A stretch of 64,000 nt of DNA from an uncultured Eubacteriales bacterium (GTDB taxonomy: Bacteria > Bacillota > Clostridia > Oscillospirales > Oscillospiraceae), in the NCBI GenBank assembly GCA_934572535.1, contig CAKTLJ010000009.1:1-64000 (forward strand). The letters run 5' to 3'. Of this stretch, positions 15,896 to 23,659 are shown piece by piece; within the stretch, counting starts at the first letter, position 1, and the number at the start of each line of letters is the position of its first letter. The position numbers and the translations under genes are program-made. The notes under the pieces were generated by a model. It was given only the letters and a program-made list of their open reading frames with translations. It did no database searches and was not told where the DNA came from.

Positions 15896-15908
15896 AGTAT
15901 GGTAATAT
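15880..15908 (+). promoter_or_regulatory. Promoter of the Orn/Lys/Arg decarboxylase gene
   Basis: TTGCCA (15880-15885), 17 bases, TAATAT (15903-15908). The -35 hexamer is the spacer of the palindrome at 15871-15895. Confidence 0.65.
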
Positions 15909-15947
15909 GGTATGAAATAACAAAGAATGGAAAAAAGGAGGGTTTCT

Positions 15948-17399
15948 ATGCCTGCTTCCGATCCCCGCTCCCTGTTGGAGCGGCTGCAAGACCATCACCG
16001 GGAGGGCTACCTCTCGCTGCACATGCCCGGCCACAAGGAAAACACCGGCCTGGCGGACTATTTAGATGCGTTGAACGCCGACCTGGACGTCACGGAGCTG
16101 CCCGGCTTTGACGACCTCCACGCCCCCAACGGGGTCTTGGAGCAGGCGATGCGCCGGGCGGCCGAGCTTTGGGACGTGCCCAGAAGCTGGTTCCAGGTGA
16201 ACGGCTCCTCCGGCGGTCTGCTGGCGGCCATCCGGGCGGCCACCCGCCGGGGAGACAAGCTCCTGGTGGCCCGCAACTGCCACAAGGCCGTCTACCACGC
16301 CATCGAGCTCTGCGGGCTGGAGCCGATCTTCCTCCTGCCCCCGGTGGAGGAGACCTTTGGCCTGTCCGGCTCCATCTCCCCGGAGCAGGTCACCCAGGCC
16401 CTGGAGGCGCACCCCGACGTGAAGCTCGTCGTCTACCCCAGCCCCACCTACGACGGGGTCATCAGCGACACGGCGGGGATCTGCGCGGTGGCGCATGAGA
16501 AAAAGATCCCCGTGCTGGTGGACGAGGCCCACGGCGCGCACCTGGGCCTGTCGGATCACTTCCCGCCCTCGGCCATGTGCCAGGGGGCCGACCTGGCGGT
16601 GAGCAGCCTCCACAAAATGCTCCCCAGCCTCACCCAGACCGCCATCCTCCACGCCCGGGGCCGGTTTGTGAATCTCCCGGAGGTCAACCGGCAGACGGGG
16701 ATCTTCCAGTCCAGCAGCCCATCCTACCTGCTGATGGCCGCCATGGAGGGCTGCGTCCGCCTCCTGGAGGAGCAAGGGGAGGCGCTCCTGGCCGCCTGGA
16801 AGGGCCGTTTGGAGGCCTTCGACGAGAAGGTGAAGGGCCTGAAGCACCTGCGCCTGCCCGGCCATGGCCAGGAGGCGGGGGAGACCTACCCCAATATCTT
16901 CGCCCTGGAACCGGCCAAGATCGTCATTTCCACCCGGAACAGCGCCCTGAGCGGCGTGGAGCTGATGAAGCGCCTGCGGGAGGACTACAAGATCGAGCTG
17001 GAAATGGCCCTGGACCACTACGCCGTGGCCATGACCGGCATGGGGAACGACGACACCTTTGCCGACCGCCTGGCCACCGCCCTTCTGGAGCTGGACGAGA
17101 AGTACGGCCCCGCCGAAGAGACGGTTCCCCTGGAGACCGTCACCGAACTGCCGCCCCGAAAGCTGTCCATTGAGGCGGCCGCCATGGCCCCCGGCGGGGT
17201 GGACTTCCTCTACGACAGCATGGGCAAGGTCTGCGGGGAGTACATCTGGGCCTATCCCCCCGGCATTCCCCTCATCACCCCCGGCGAGGTCATCACCGTC
17301 GAGCTGGTGGAGCAGGTGGAGCGGCTGTACCGGGCCGGGGTGAAGCTCGTCGGCACCCGGGGCAAGCCCCCCTTCACCACCGTGGCCGTGGGGGAGTGA
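15948..17399 (+). CDS. Orn/Lys/Arg decarboxylase family PLP enzyme
   Basis: A 483-residue fold-type-I PLP decarboxylase of the short Firmicute arginine/lysine/ornithine class (SpeA/YaaO style). It includes HMPGHKEN near the N-terminus, VNGSSGGLLAAI, the Asp-His block LVDEAHGAHLG and AVSSLHKMLPSLTQ with the PLP lysine (about residue 220). A C-terminal domain ends TRGKPPFTTVAVGE. It would make agmatine, cadaverine or putrescine; the substrate cannot be told by eye. ATG 15948 is preferred over ATG 15927 because AGGAGG lies between them, six bases before 15948. It stands alone behind a palindrome-covered promoter. Confidence 0.87.
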   Translation: MPASDPRSLLERLQDHHREGYLSLHMPGHKENTGLADYLDALNADLDVTELPGFDDLHAPNGVLEQAMRRAAELWDVPRSWFQVNGSSGGLLAAIRAATRRGDKLLVARNCHKAVYHAIELCGLEPIFLLPPVEETFGLSGSISPEQVTQALEAHPDVKLVVYPSPTYDGVISDTAGICAVAHEKKIPVLVDEAHGAHLGLSDHFPPSAMCQGADLAVSSLHKMLPSLTQTAILHARGRFVNLPEVNRQTGIFQSSSPSYLLMAAMEGCVRLLEEQGEALLAAWKGRLEAFDEKVKGLKHLRLPGHGQEAGETYPNIFALEPAKIVISTRNSALSGVELMKRLREDYKIELEMALDHYAVAMTGMGNDDTFADRLATALLELDEKYGPAEETVPLETVTELPPRKLSIEAAAMAPGGVDFLYDSMGKVCGEYIWAYPPGIPLITPGEVITVELVEQVERLYRAGVKLVGTRGKPPFTTVAVGE

Positions 17400-17448
17400 G
17401 GAAGGTCAAATTAGCGGTTCGGATCGTCGGCAACCCGGCCCAAACCCA

Positions 17449-17477
17449 TTGACATCCTGTCGAAAGTACATTATAAT
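17449..17477 (+). promoter_or_regulatory. Full-consensus promoter of the SCIFF locus
   Basis: TTGACA (17449-17454), 17 bases, TATAAT (17472-17477): both hexamers exactly match the sigma-A consensus. The precursor ATG follows 48 bases downstream, with AAAGGAG at 17509-17515. Confidence 0.88.
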
Positions 17478-17525
17478 GTTTTCGATTATCACCCGAGTAT
17501 CGGGATCGAAAGGAGCTGTTCTCTT

Positions 17526-17672
17526 ATGAAGAGAATCCAAACTCTGGAGACTCGCGACCTGGCTAAGAGCCTGAAGACCGGCGGCTGCGGCGAATGCCAG
17601 ACCTCCTGCCAGTCTGCCTGCAAGACCTCCTGCGGCCTTGCCAACCAGCAGTGCGAGAATAGCAACCGCTAA
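17526..17672 (+). CDS. scfA: SCIFF ranthipeptide precursor (six cysteines in forty-five)
   Basis: A 48-residue peptide with a leader MKRIQTLETRDLAKSLKTGG and a core holding six cysteines at positions 21, 24, 28, 32, 36 and 43. The pattern GCGECQTSCQSACKTSCG is diagnostic of SCIFF, the ribosomally made peptide nearly universal in Clostridia. The partner radical-SAM enzyme forms thioether (Cys to Thr or similar side chain) crosslinks; the family has been linked to quorum signalling and metabolism in some clostridia. AAAGGAG lies ten bases before ATG 17526. It sits behind a consensus promoter and ahead of a terminator-like hairpin, then the maturase. Identification is by pattern, which is very distinctive. 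Confidence 0.95.
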   Translation: MKRIQTLETRDLAKSLKTGGCGECQTSCQSACKTSCGLANQQCENSNR

Positions 17673-17700
17673 TTCGCAGCTGATTGATCGAATGTGGGAA

Positions 17701-17743
17701 AAGCTGCCGCCTGATCCTAGGATCAAGCGGCGCTTCCTTTTTT
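17701..17743 (+). terminator. Terminator/attenuator between SCIFF and its maturase
   Basis: AAGC-T-GCCGC-C-TGATCC (17701-17717) pairs with GGATCA-AGCGGC-GCTT (17720-17735) with one bulge and one mismatch, followed by CCTTTTTTA (17736-17744). It lies 29 bases after the precursor stop and before the maturase, so it would let the peptide outnumber its enzyme. Confidence 0.75.
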
Positions 17744-17771
17744 ATCGAAACCGAGGAAATGAGACTTTGCT

Positions 17772-19145
17772 ATGATTCATCAGTACAAACTAAACGGATA
17801 CAACATCGTCCTGGACGTCTACAGCGGGGCCGTCCACCTGGTAGACGAGGTGGCCTACGACGTCATCTCTCTCTTTGCGACCACCCCCCATGACCAGATC
17901 GTGGCCCGGATGATGGAGAAGTATGGCCACCTGGAAGACGTGGACGAAGCGGAGCTGTGGGAGTGCATCGGCGACATCCAGGCCCTGAAGGAGGCCGGGA
18001 AGCTCTTCTCCGAGGACCTGTGGAAGGACGTGGAGCAGGCCGCCTTCCAGGCCTCTACGCCCGTCCTCAAGGCCATGTGCCTGCACGTGGCCCACATCTG
18101 CAACCTGAACTGTGACTACTGCTTTGCCAGCCAGGGCAACTACCACGGCGACCGCGCCCTCATGTCCTTTGAGGTGGGCAAGCAGGCCCTGGACTTCCTC
18201 ATCGCCAACTCCGGCGATCGGGTGAACCTGGAGGTGGACTTCTTCGGCGGCGAGCCGCTGATGAACTGGGACGTGGTCAAGCAGCTGGTCGCCTACGCCC
18301 GCACCCAGGAGCCCATCCACCACAAGAACTTCCGCTTCACCCTCACCACGAACGGGATGCTCCTGGACGAGGAGGTCACCGCGTTCTGCAACCAGGAAAT
18401 GCGCAACGTGGTCCTGAGCCTGGACGGCCGCAAGGAGGTCCACGACCGCCTGCGGAAGAATCTGGCCGGTCTGGGCAGCTATGACATCATCGTGCCCAAG
18501 TTCCAGGCGTTCGTCCGGCAGCGCGGGGACCGGGAATACTACATGCGGGGGACCTTCACCCACGACAACGTGGACTTCACGAAGGATATCTTCCACATGG
18601 CCGACCTGGGTTTCACCGAGCTGAGCATGGAGCCGGTGGTGAGCCCCCCCGGCGAGCCATGGGCACTCACGGAGGAGGACCTGCCCAAGCTCTTCGAGCA
18701 GTATGAGATCCTGGCCAAGGAGATGCTCCGGCGGCAGAAGGAGGGGCGGCCCTTCACCTTCTACCACTATATGATCGACCTGTCCGGCGGGCCATGTCTC
18801 CACAAGCGCATGTCCGGCTGCGGCTCAGGCTCGGAGTACCTGGCCGTCACCCCCTGGGGCGAGCTCTTCCCCTGCCACCAGTTTGTCAACGATCCCGCCT
18901 TCTCCATGGGCAACGTGTGGGACGGCGTGAAGAACACGGAGCTGGGGGAGAAGTTCCACCGCTGCAACGTGGTGGCAAACCCCGACTGCCGGGATTGCTG
19001 GGCGCGGCTCTACTGCGCCGGCGGCTGCGCCGCCAACGCCTACCACGCCACCGGCGACATCAACGGCACCTATGAATACGGGTGCAAGCTCTTTAAAAAA
19101 CGCATCGAGTGCGCCATCATGCTCAAGGCGGCCGAGCAGGAATAA
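17772..19145 (+). CDS. scfB: SCIFF radical SAM maturase (thioether-forming)
   Basis: A 457-residue radical SAM/SPASM enzyme that installs thioether links in the SCIFF core. Residues 1-90 form the leader-binding (RRE-like) part. The SAM cluster motif is CNLNCDYC at 110-117, followed by the conserved FASQGNYHG of this subfamily and FFGGEPL. The C-terminal SPASM region contains CGSGSEYLAVTPWGELFPC and CRDCWARLYCAGGC, which bind two further iron-sulfur clusters. GAGGAA lies upstream of ATG 17772. It belongs to the six-Cys maturase family (CteB/ScfB). Adjacent position and motif set make this nearly certain. Confidence 0.95.
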   Translation: MIHQYKLNGYNIVLDVYSGAVHLVDEVAYDVISLFATTPHDQIVARMMEKYGHLEDVDEAELWECIGDIQALKEAGKLFSEDLWKDVEQAAFQASTPVLKAMCLHVAHICNLNCDYCFASQGNYHGDRALMSFEVGKQALDFLIANSGDRVNLEVDFFGGEPLMNWDVVKQLVAYARTQEPIHHKNFRFTLTTNGMLLDEEVTAFCNQEMRNVVLSLDGRKEVHDRLRKNLAGLGSYDIIVPKFQAFVRQRGDREYYMRGTFTHDNVDFTKDIFHMADLGFTELSMEPVVSPPGEPWALTEEDLPKLFEQYEILAKEMLRRQKEGRPFTFYHYMIDLSGGPCLHKRMSGCGSGSEYLAVTPWGELFPCHQFVNDPAFSMGNVWDGVKNTELGEKFHRCNVVANPDCRDCWARLYCAGGCAANAYHATGDINGTYEYGCKLFKKRIECAIMLKAAEQE

Positions 19146-19166
19146 GCCCCAAAGGAGGACGGTAGC

Positions 19167-19385
19167 ATGGAAGTAAAGAAAGTGACCTATATGGGCGTTG
19201 ACATTGACGACGTGACCAAGCAGCTGGATGAGGGCATCGCCAAGATGACCGAAAAGGGCTGGGCCGCCCGCCGGGAGGACATGCTCAGCGGCACCGCCGT
19301 TCGCGTGACCTATACCCGCGGCCCCGTGGACGACGACGAGGACGAGGCAGCGCTGCTGGAAGCCCTGTCCAGCATGGAGGACTGA
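19167..19385 (+). CDS. Small acidic protein linked to the SCIFF locus
   Basis: A 72-residue protein with AAAGGAGG ten bases before ATG 19167 and only 21 bases after the maturase stop. It starts MEVKKVTYMGVDIDDVTKQL, is predicted helical in the middle (LDEGIAKMTEKGWAARRE) and ends in an acidic tail (DDDEDEAALLEALSSMED). It has no cysteine and no leader-like glycine pair, so it is unlikely to be a second precursor. It could be a docking or chaperone protein for the maturase; no family is recognised and function is unknown. Confidence 0.7.
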   Translation: MEVKKVTYMGVDIDDVTKQLDEGIAKMTEKGWAARREDMLSGTAVRVTYTRGPVDDDEDEAALLEALSSMED

Positions 19386-19451
19386 CCACAGGCGAGCGCC
19401 CCGCCGGAGCAGGCGCTGCCCTCCGGCGCGGAAGGAAAGGATGAAAGCGTT

Positions 19452-19523
19452 ATGGCGATTGGATTGATCGTTGGGATCGTGTTTATTGCGGCGGTTCTCT
19501 TTCTTGAGAACCGCAAGAAATGA
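19452..19523 (+). CDS. 23-residue membrane micropeptide
   Basis: ATG 19452 to TGA 19521-19523 encodes MAIGLIVGIVFIAAVLFLEN plus RKK: one membrane helix with a basic end. GGAAAGGA lies about ten bases upstream. Its stop overlaps the start of the next gene as ATGA, an arrangement used for translational coupling, which supports it being translated. It could be a regulatory membrane peptide or merely a leader that couples the next gene. Confidence 0.45.
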   Translation: MAIGLIVGIVFIAAVLFLENRKK

Positions 19524-20188
19524 CCGGGGTCAAAGGCCGGGTCCGGCGGGTCGTGCTGGTGCTGCTCTGCCTGGCCGTCCTGGCGGCGGCCCTGGCCCTG
19601 GGGATCAGCGCCTACATGACGAGCACCACCCGGGATCGGATCCTGTCCCTGGAGGACGCACCGCCCGAGGGGCTGGACTGCGTCCTGGTGCTGGGCTGCG
19701 GCGTCCGGCCCGACGGCACGCCCACCATCATGCTGGCCAGCCGGATCGGCCGGTCGGTGGAGCTCTACCAGGCCGGTTGGGCGGACAAGCTTCTCATGTC
19801 CGGGGACAACGGCCGGGAGGACTACAACGAGGTGGGGACCATGAAGGACGAGGCCATCGCCCAGGGGGTTCCCGCGGAGGATATCGTCACCGACCACGCG
19901 GGCTTCTCCACCTATGACAGCCTCTACCGGGCGCGGGACGTCTTCGGGGCGAAGCGGGTGGTCATCGTCACCCAGGAATACCACCTGAGCCGGGCGCTCT
20001 ACCTGGCCAACGCGCTGGGGCTGGAGGCCTGGGGCGTCGCGGCCGCGCCTCGGAACGACGCCGGGCAGATCGGTCGGGACCTTCGAGAGATCCTGGCCCG
20101 GGACAAGGCCTTCCTCTGGGCCATCGTCCAGCCAAGACCCAAGTTCTTAGGGGACCCCGTCCCGCTGCATGAAACGACTGAAAAATAA
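19520..20188 (+). CDS. SanA/YdcF-like DUF218 envelope protein
   Basis: A 222-residue protein with an N-terminal signal anchor (about 10-30) and a DUF218 domain outside the membrane: DCVLVLGCGVRPDGTP, ASRIGRSVELYQAG, LLMSGDNGREDYNE, VTQEYHLSRALYLA. The family includes SanA, linked to vancomycin resistance and barrier function in enterics, and ElyC in envelope-lipid homeostasis. The active role here is unknown. It starts inside the micropeptide stop (ATGA) and ends at a very strong terminator, closing the SCIFF transcription unit. Confidence 0.8.
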   Translation: MTGVKGRVRRVVLVLLCLAVLAAALALGISAYMTSTTRDRILSLEDAPPEGLDCVLVLGCGVRPDGTPTIMLASRIGRSVELYQAGWADKLLMSGDNGREDYNEVGTMKDEAIAQGVPAEDIVTDHAGFSTYDSLYRARDVFGAKRVVIVTQEYHLSRALYLANALGLEAWGVAAAPRNDAGQIGRDLREILARDKAFLWAIVQPRPKFLGDPVPLHETTEK

Positions 20189-20236
20189 GGCTCCCACCGT
20201 GGGCGACAGCTTCTTGTCGCCCACGGTGGGAGCCTT
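20187..20236 (+). terminator. Strong terminator after the SanA-like gene
   Basis: Twenty-two base pairs without mismatch: 20187-20208 with 20215-20236, loop GCTTCT, followed by GTTATCTTCT. It isolates the SCIFF unit from feoAB. Confidence 0.85.
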
Positions 20237-20304
20237 GTTATCTTCTCGCGGTCTTTTCCGCCGCCCGCCTGCATAGACTGTACCACCAAAAAGGAGGGAT
20301 CGGC

Positions 20305-20544
20305 ATGACATTGGAAGAGGCCAAGGTGGGACAGACCTTCACCGTGCTCCACGTCCGGGGCGAGGGGGCCTTGCGGCGACGGCTGCTGGACATGGGCATC
20401 CTCCCCGGCACCACCGTCAGCGTCACCGGGACGGCGCCGCTGGGGGACCCCTTGGAGCTGAGTCTGCGGGGCTATACCCTGACCCTGCGCCGGGCCGACG
20501 GGAGACAGGTGGAGGTGATCGAGGGGAGGAACCGCCGGTGGTGA
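20305..20544 (+). CDS. feoA: Ferrous iron transport protein A
   Basis: A 79-residue SH3-like FeoA protein (LEEAKVGQTFTV ... LRRRLLDMGILPGTTVSV ... LSLRGYTLTLRRADGRQVEV). It binds and tunes FeoB. AAAGGAGG lies nine bases before ATG 20305. It overlaps feoB by seven bases, so the two are coupled. Ferrous iron uptake suits an anaerobe with many iron-sulfur enzymes in this window. Confidence 0.93.
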   Translation: MTLEEAKVGQTFTVLHVRGEGALRRRLLDMGILPGTTVSVTGTAPLGDPLELSLRGYTLTLRRADGRQVEVIEGRNRRW

Positions 20545-22559
20545 CCATTGCCCTGGTGGGAGGACCCAACGCGGGAAAGACCACCCTCTTCAACGCCCTC
20601 ACCGGGGACAGGCAGCGGGTGGGCAACTGGCCGGGGGTCACGGTGGAGCGGCGCACCGGGGTCTGGACGGAGGACCCGTCGGTCCAAATCCTGGATCTGC
20701 CGGGCGTGTACGCCCTGACCCCCTACACCCCGGAGGAGGGGATCACCCGCTGGGCCCTCACCGCGCGGCGGCCCGACGCCATCCTGAACCTGGTGGACGG
20801 GACCAACCTGGAGCGCAGTCTCTATCTCACCGTCCAGCTGCTGGAGCTGGGCCTGCCCATGGTCGTGGCGGTGAACCGGCTGGACGTGTTGGAAAAACGG
20901 GGACAGGCCCTGGACACGAGGCTGCTGTCGGACCGGCTGGGCTGCCCGGTCATCGCCCTCTCGGCCGCCAAGGGGCAGGGGGTGGCGCGCGCGGGGAAGC
21001 TGGCGCTGGCCCAGGCCCGGTCGGGGACCGCGCCCAGTCCGAAGCCCGTGTTTTCCCAACGGGTGGCGCGGGCGATGGAGGACATTGAGGCGCTGGCCGA
21101 AGCCGTCCTGCCCCGGGCGGGGCGCGCCTTCTATTTGTCCAAGCTCTTTGAGGGGGAGGCGGCGGCCCAGGATGCCCTGGGGGTGGGGCTGGCCCTCCGG
21201 CAGCGGATCGACCTGGTGGTCTCTGCCTGCGAGGCGGACGTGAACGACGACCGGGTGGAGCGCCTTGCCGCCGAGCGGTACGCCTTTGCGGGGGACCTGG
21301 CGCGCCGCTGCCTGACCAAGGGGCGGGGCGGGCGGTCGCTCACTGCCCGGCTGGACCGCGTCCTGCTCCATCCCCTGCTGGCCCTGCCGCTCTTCGCCAC
21401 CGCCCTGCTGGGGATGTTCTGGCTGTCCATCTGCCTGGTGGGCGGGTGGACGGAGCGCCTCATGGATACCCTCTTCCGGGGGCGGTGGTCCCTGCTGGGC
21501 CGGGAGGTGCTTGGGGTGGTCCCGCTGCTGGACTACGCTCTGGCCCGGGCGGGCTGCCCCGCCTGGCTGACCTCGCTGCTGCGGGATGGCGTGGCCGCCG
21601 GGGTGGGGACGGTGCTGACCTTCCTGCCCCAGCTGGCGGCGCTGTTCTTCTGCCTGACCTTTCAGGAGGGCTGCGGCTATCTTGCCCGTGGGGCCTATCT
21701 CCTGGACCGAGCGGTCCGGCGGCTGGGCCTGTCGGGAAAGTCGGTGGTGCCCTACATCCTGGCCTGCGGCTGCGGGGTGCCGGGGGTCCTGGCCTGCCGG
21801 ACCATCCGGCGGGAGAGCTGTCGGCGGCTGACGGTGATGACGGCCACCTTCCTGCCCTGCGGGGCCAAGCTGCCGGTCATCGCCCTGATCGCCGGGACGG
21901 TCTTCCCCGGGGCCTGGTGGCTGGCCCCCTTGGCCTATCTGGCGGGGGTGGGAGCTGTCCTCCTCACCGGCTGGCTCTTTGGGGGGAGCCGGTGGTTCCC
22001 GCCGGGGGATACGCCCTTTTTGCTGGAGCTGCCCGACTACTGTCTGCCCCGCCTGGGAGACCTGCTCCGGGGGACCGGCCAACGGGTAGGGGAGTTTCTG
22101 CGGAAGGCGGGCAGTCTCCTGCTGCTGGCCTCGGCGGCGGTGTGGTTCGCGGCCTCCTTTGGCTGGAGCCAGGGGGCCTTTCGGTATCTGGACGGAGGGG
22201 ACCTGGAGCGCAGCCTGCTGGCCGGGATGGGAGCGCTGCTGGAACCCCTCTTTTCCCCCTTGGGCTGGGGAGACTGGCGGGCGGTGATGGCCGCCCTCAT
22301 GGGCCTGCTGGCCAAGGAGAGCATCGTGGGGACCCTGGCGGTCCTCTGTCCCGGCGGCCTGCCGGGGTGTCTCCTGGGTCCGGCGGCGGCCCTGTCCTTC
22401 CTGCTGTTCAACCTGCTGTGCGCGCCCTGCCTGGCCGCGTTGGGGGCCATCCGCCAGGAGATGGCCTCCCCCCGCCACTTCTGGCTGACGGTGGGGTGGC
22501 AGACCGCCCTGGCCTGGTTCGTGGCCCTGGGGGTCTACCAGGTGGGGTGCCTGCTCTGA
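20538..22559 (+). CDS. feoB: Ferrous iron transporter B
   Basis: A 673-residue Fe2+ transporter: an N-terminal GTPase with G1 GGPNAGKT (about 8-15), G3 DLPGVY and G4 NRLD, a helical spacer, then a membrane domain with two Gate repeats (SGKSVVPYILACGCGVPGVL and CGAKLPVIALIAG). GTG 20538 or the next codon GTG 20541 starts it inside feoA. The length is on the short side of normal for clostridial FeoB, and no C-terminal FeoC-like domain is present. Very GC-rich with strong third-position bias. Confidence 0.94.
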   Translation: MVTIALVGGPNAGKTTLFNALTGDRQRVGNWPGVTVERRTGVWTEDPSVQILDLPGVYALTPYTPEEGITRWALTARRPDAILNLVDGTNLERSLYLTVQLLELGLPMVVAVNRLDVLEKRGQALDTRLLSDRLGCPVIALSAAKGQGVARAGKLALAQARSGTAPSPKPVFSQRVARAMEDIEALAEAVLPRAGRAFYLSKLFEGEAAAQDALGVGLALRQRIDLVVSACEADVNDDRVERLAAERYAFAGDLARRCLTKGRGGRSLTARLDRVLLHPLLALPLFATALLGMFWLSICLVGGWTERLMDTLFRGRWSLLGREVLGVVPLLDYALARAGCPAWLTSLLRDGVAAGVGTVLTFLPQLAALFFCLTFQEGCGYLARGAYLLDRAVRRLGLSGKSVVPYILACGCGVPGVLACRTIRRESCRRLTVMTATFLPCGAKLPVIALIAGTVFPGAWWLAPLAYLAGVGAVLLTGWLFGGSRWFPPGDTPFLLELPDYCLPRLGDLLRGTGQRVGEFLRKAGSLLLLASAAVWFAASFGWSQGAFRYLDGGDLERSLLAGMGALLEPLFSPLGWGDWRAVMAALMGLLAKESIVGTLAVLCPGGLPGCLLGPAAALSFLLFNLLCAPCLAALGAIRQEMASPRHFWLTVGWQTALAWFVALGVYQVGCLL

Positions 22560-22581
22560 TTCGCGGAAAGAAAAGAGAAAA

Positions 22582-22617
22582 CCTGCCGGGATGGTCCGAA
22601 GGGACCGTCCCGGCAGG
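22582..22617. terminator. Bidirectional terminator after feoB
   Basis: CCTGCCGGGATGGTCC (22582-22597) and GGACC-G-TCCCGGCAGG (22602-22617) pair with small irregularities. It lies between convergent feoB and the Gx transporter gene. Confidence 0.7.
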
Positions 22618-22647
22618 GAAGGGATCGCGCGGCGCACGTCCGCCGTG

Positions 22648-23148
22648 TCACTTTGTTTTTAGCTTATCCATGTGGCTCAGGAGGATCTGGGTGAGGTAGC
22701 CGGTGAAGGCGCCGGTGATGACACCGGCCACCAGCAGGACCGGCGCGTACCAGGCCATGGCGACGGTGCCGGAGATGGCGATGGCCACGGCCAGCTGCCC
22801 GGCGTTGTGGGCGATGGCCCCCAGGATGCTCATGACCCAGATCTGGCTGCGCTTCATGATGGGCTTGAGCAGGGACATGATGAGCCAGCACAGCAGGCCG
22901 CCGGCCAGACTGTAGGCCATGGCCATGACGTTGCCGGCGATGACGTTGCCCAGGAAGATGCGGATGAGGAGGATGGCCCCGGCCTCCTTCCAGCCCAGGG
23001 TCCAGATGGCGTAGAGGGTGATGACGTTGGCGATGCCCAGCTTCACGCCGGGGACGGCGAAGGGCAGGGGGATCTGGGCCTCAATGAGGAAGACGATCAT
23101 GGAAATGGCCGTGAGCATGGCCATGTAGGTGAGTTTTTTGACGTTCAT
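22648..23148 (-). CDS. Gx transporter family membrane protein
   Basis: A 166-residue protein of the family once called heptaprenyl diphosphate synthase component I, now Gx transporter: ECF-S-like with five to six membrane helices. Visible blocks are AMLTAISMIVFLIEAQIPLP, VPGVKLGIANVITLYAI and GAIAHNAGQLAVA. It is cotranscribed with the NusG-II protein upstream (31-base gap). The same two-domain pair is known in flavin-based extracellular electron transfer loci (EetA/EetB type) and near FMN-transferase genes, but no ApbE or ndh2 gene is in this window. The substrate is unknown. Confidence 0.87.
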   Translation of the reverse strand: MNVKKLTYMAMLTAISMIVFLIEAQIPLPFAVPGVKLGIANVITLYAIWTLGWKEAGAILLIRIFLGNVIAGNVMAMAYSLAGGLLCWLIMSLLKPIMKRSQIWVMSILGAIAHNAGQLAVAIAISGTVAMAWYAPVLLVAGVITGAFTGYLTQILLSHMDKLKTK

Positions 23149-23179
23149 GGTGTCACTCCCGCTTCAAAGGTTGGATTTC

Positions 23180-23530
23180 TTAGTCGGCGGCCTGCACTTC
23201 CACCACCAAGCTGTTGGGCAGGCAGACGATGGGGTCGGCGGTCTGGTTGGTGGGGCCTTTCCGGACGCAGATCTGGTCGGGACAGCTGGCCTCCGCCATG
23301 AAGACCATGCCGTCCTGGATGGTCACCACGTTTCGCGCTCCGTGCTCCCCCTCGTAGACCAGGGTGCGGTCCTTGCTGAGGGGATAGGTCCCCTGCACCT
23401 CGTTGTTCCAGGTGATGACGACCTGCCCGCCTTCCTCCCGGGCGGACCGGACAAAGACCATGCCGACGAGCCCGGCGAGCAGCAGCAGGGCGACAAGCCC
23501 CAGCCAGAGCTTGGTGGATCTGTCTTTCAT
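23180..23530 (-). CDS. NusG domain II-containing membrane-anchored protein
   Basis: A 116-residue protein: a basic N-terminus, one membrane helix (about 8-27), then a NusG domain II-type beta domain outside the cell (GTYPLSKDRTLVYEGEHGARN, AEASCPDQICVRKG with two cysteines in CPDQIC, PIVCLPNSLVVEV). ATG 23530 has GGAGG five bases upstream; the GTG two codons earlier has none. This family nearly always precedes a Gx transporter gene, as here. Its molecular function is not established. Confidence 0.88.
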   Translation of the reverse strand: MKDRSTKLWLGLVALLLLAGLVGMVFVRSAREEGGQVVITWNNEVQGTYPLSKDRTLVYEGEHGARNVVTIQDGMVFMAEASCPDQICVRKGPTNQTADPIVCLPNSLVVEVQAAD

Positions 23531-23563
23531 ACGCACCTCCGGGAGATAGGGATAGGTGAGTTT

Positions 23564-23592
23564 AGTTTACTGCATTTGGGGCAGAATAGCAA
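23564..23592 (-). promoter_or_regulatory. Promoter of the NusG-II/Gx transporter pair
   Basis: Minus strand TTGCTA (23592-23587), 17 bases, TAAACT (23569-23564). It diverges from the riboswitch promoter at 23626. Confidence 0.65.
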
Positions 23593-23625
23593 GAGTTTTA
23601 TCTGGTCCCAAATGGGCAGACCCCC

Positions 23626-23654
23626 TTGACAATCCTGGGGAAATGGAGTACACT
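23626..23654 (+). promoter_or_regulatory. Promoter of the riboswitch-controlled P-type ATPase
   Basis: TTGACA (23626-23631), 17 bases, TACACT (23649-23654). Transcription would begin at about 23661, right at the 5' edge of the aptamer. Confidence 0.8.
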
Positions 23655-23659
23655 TGCCC

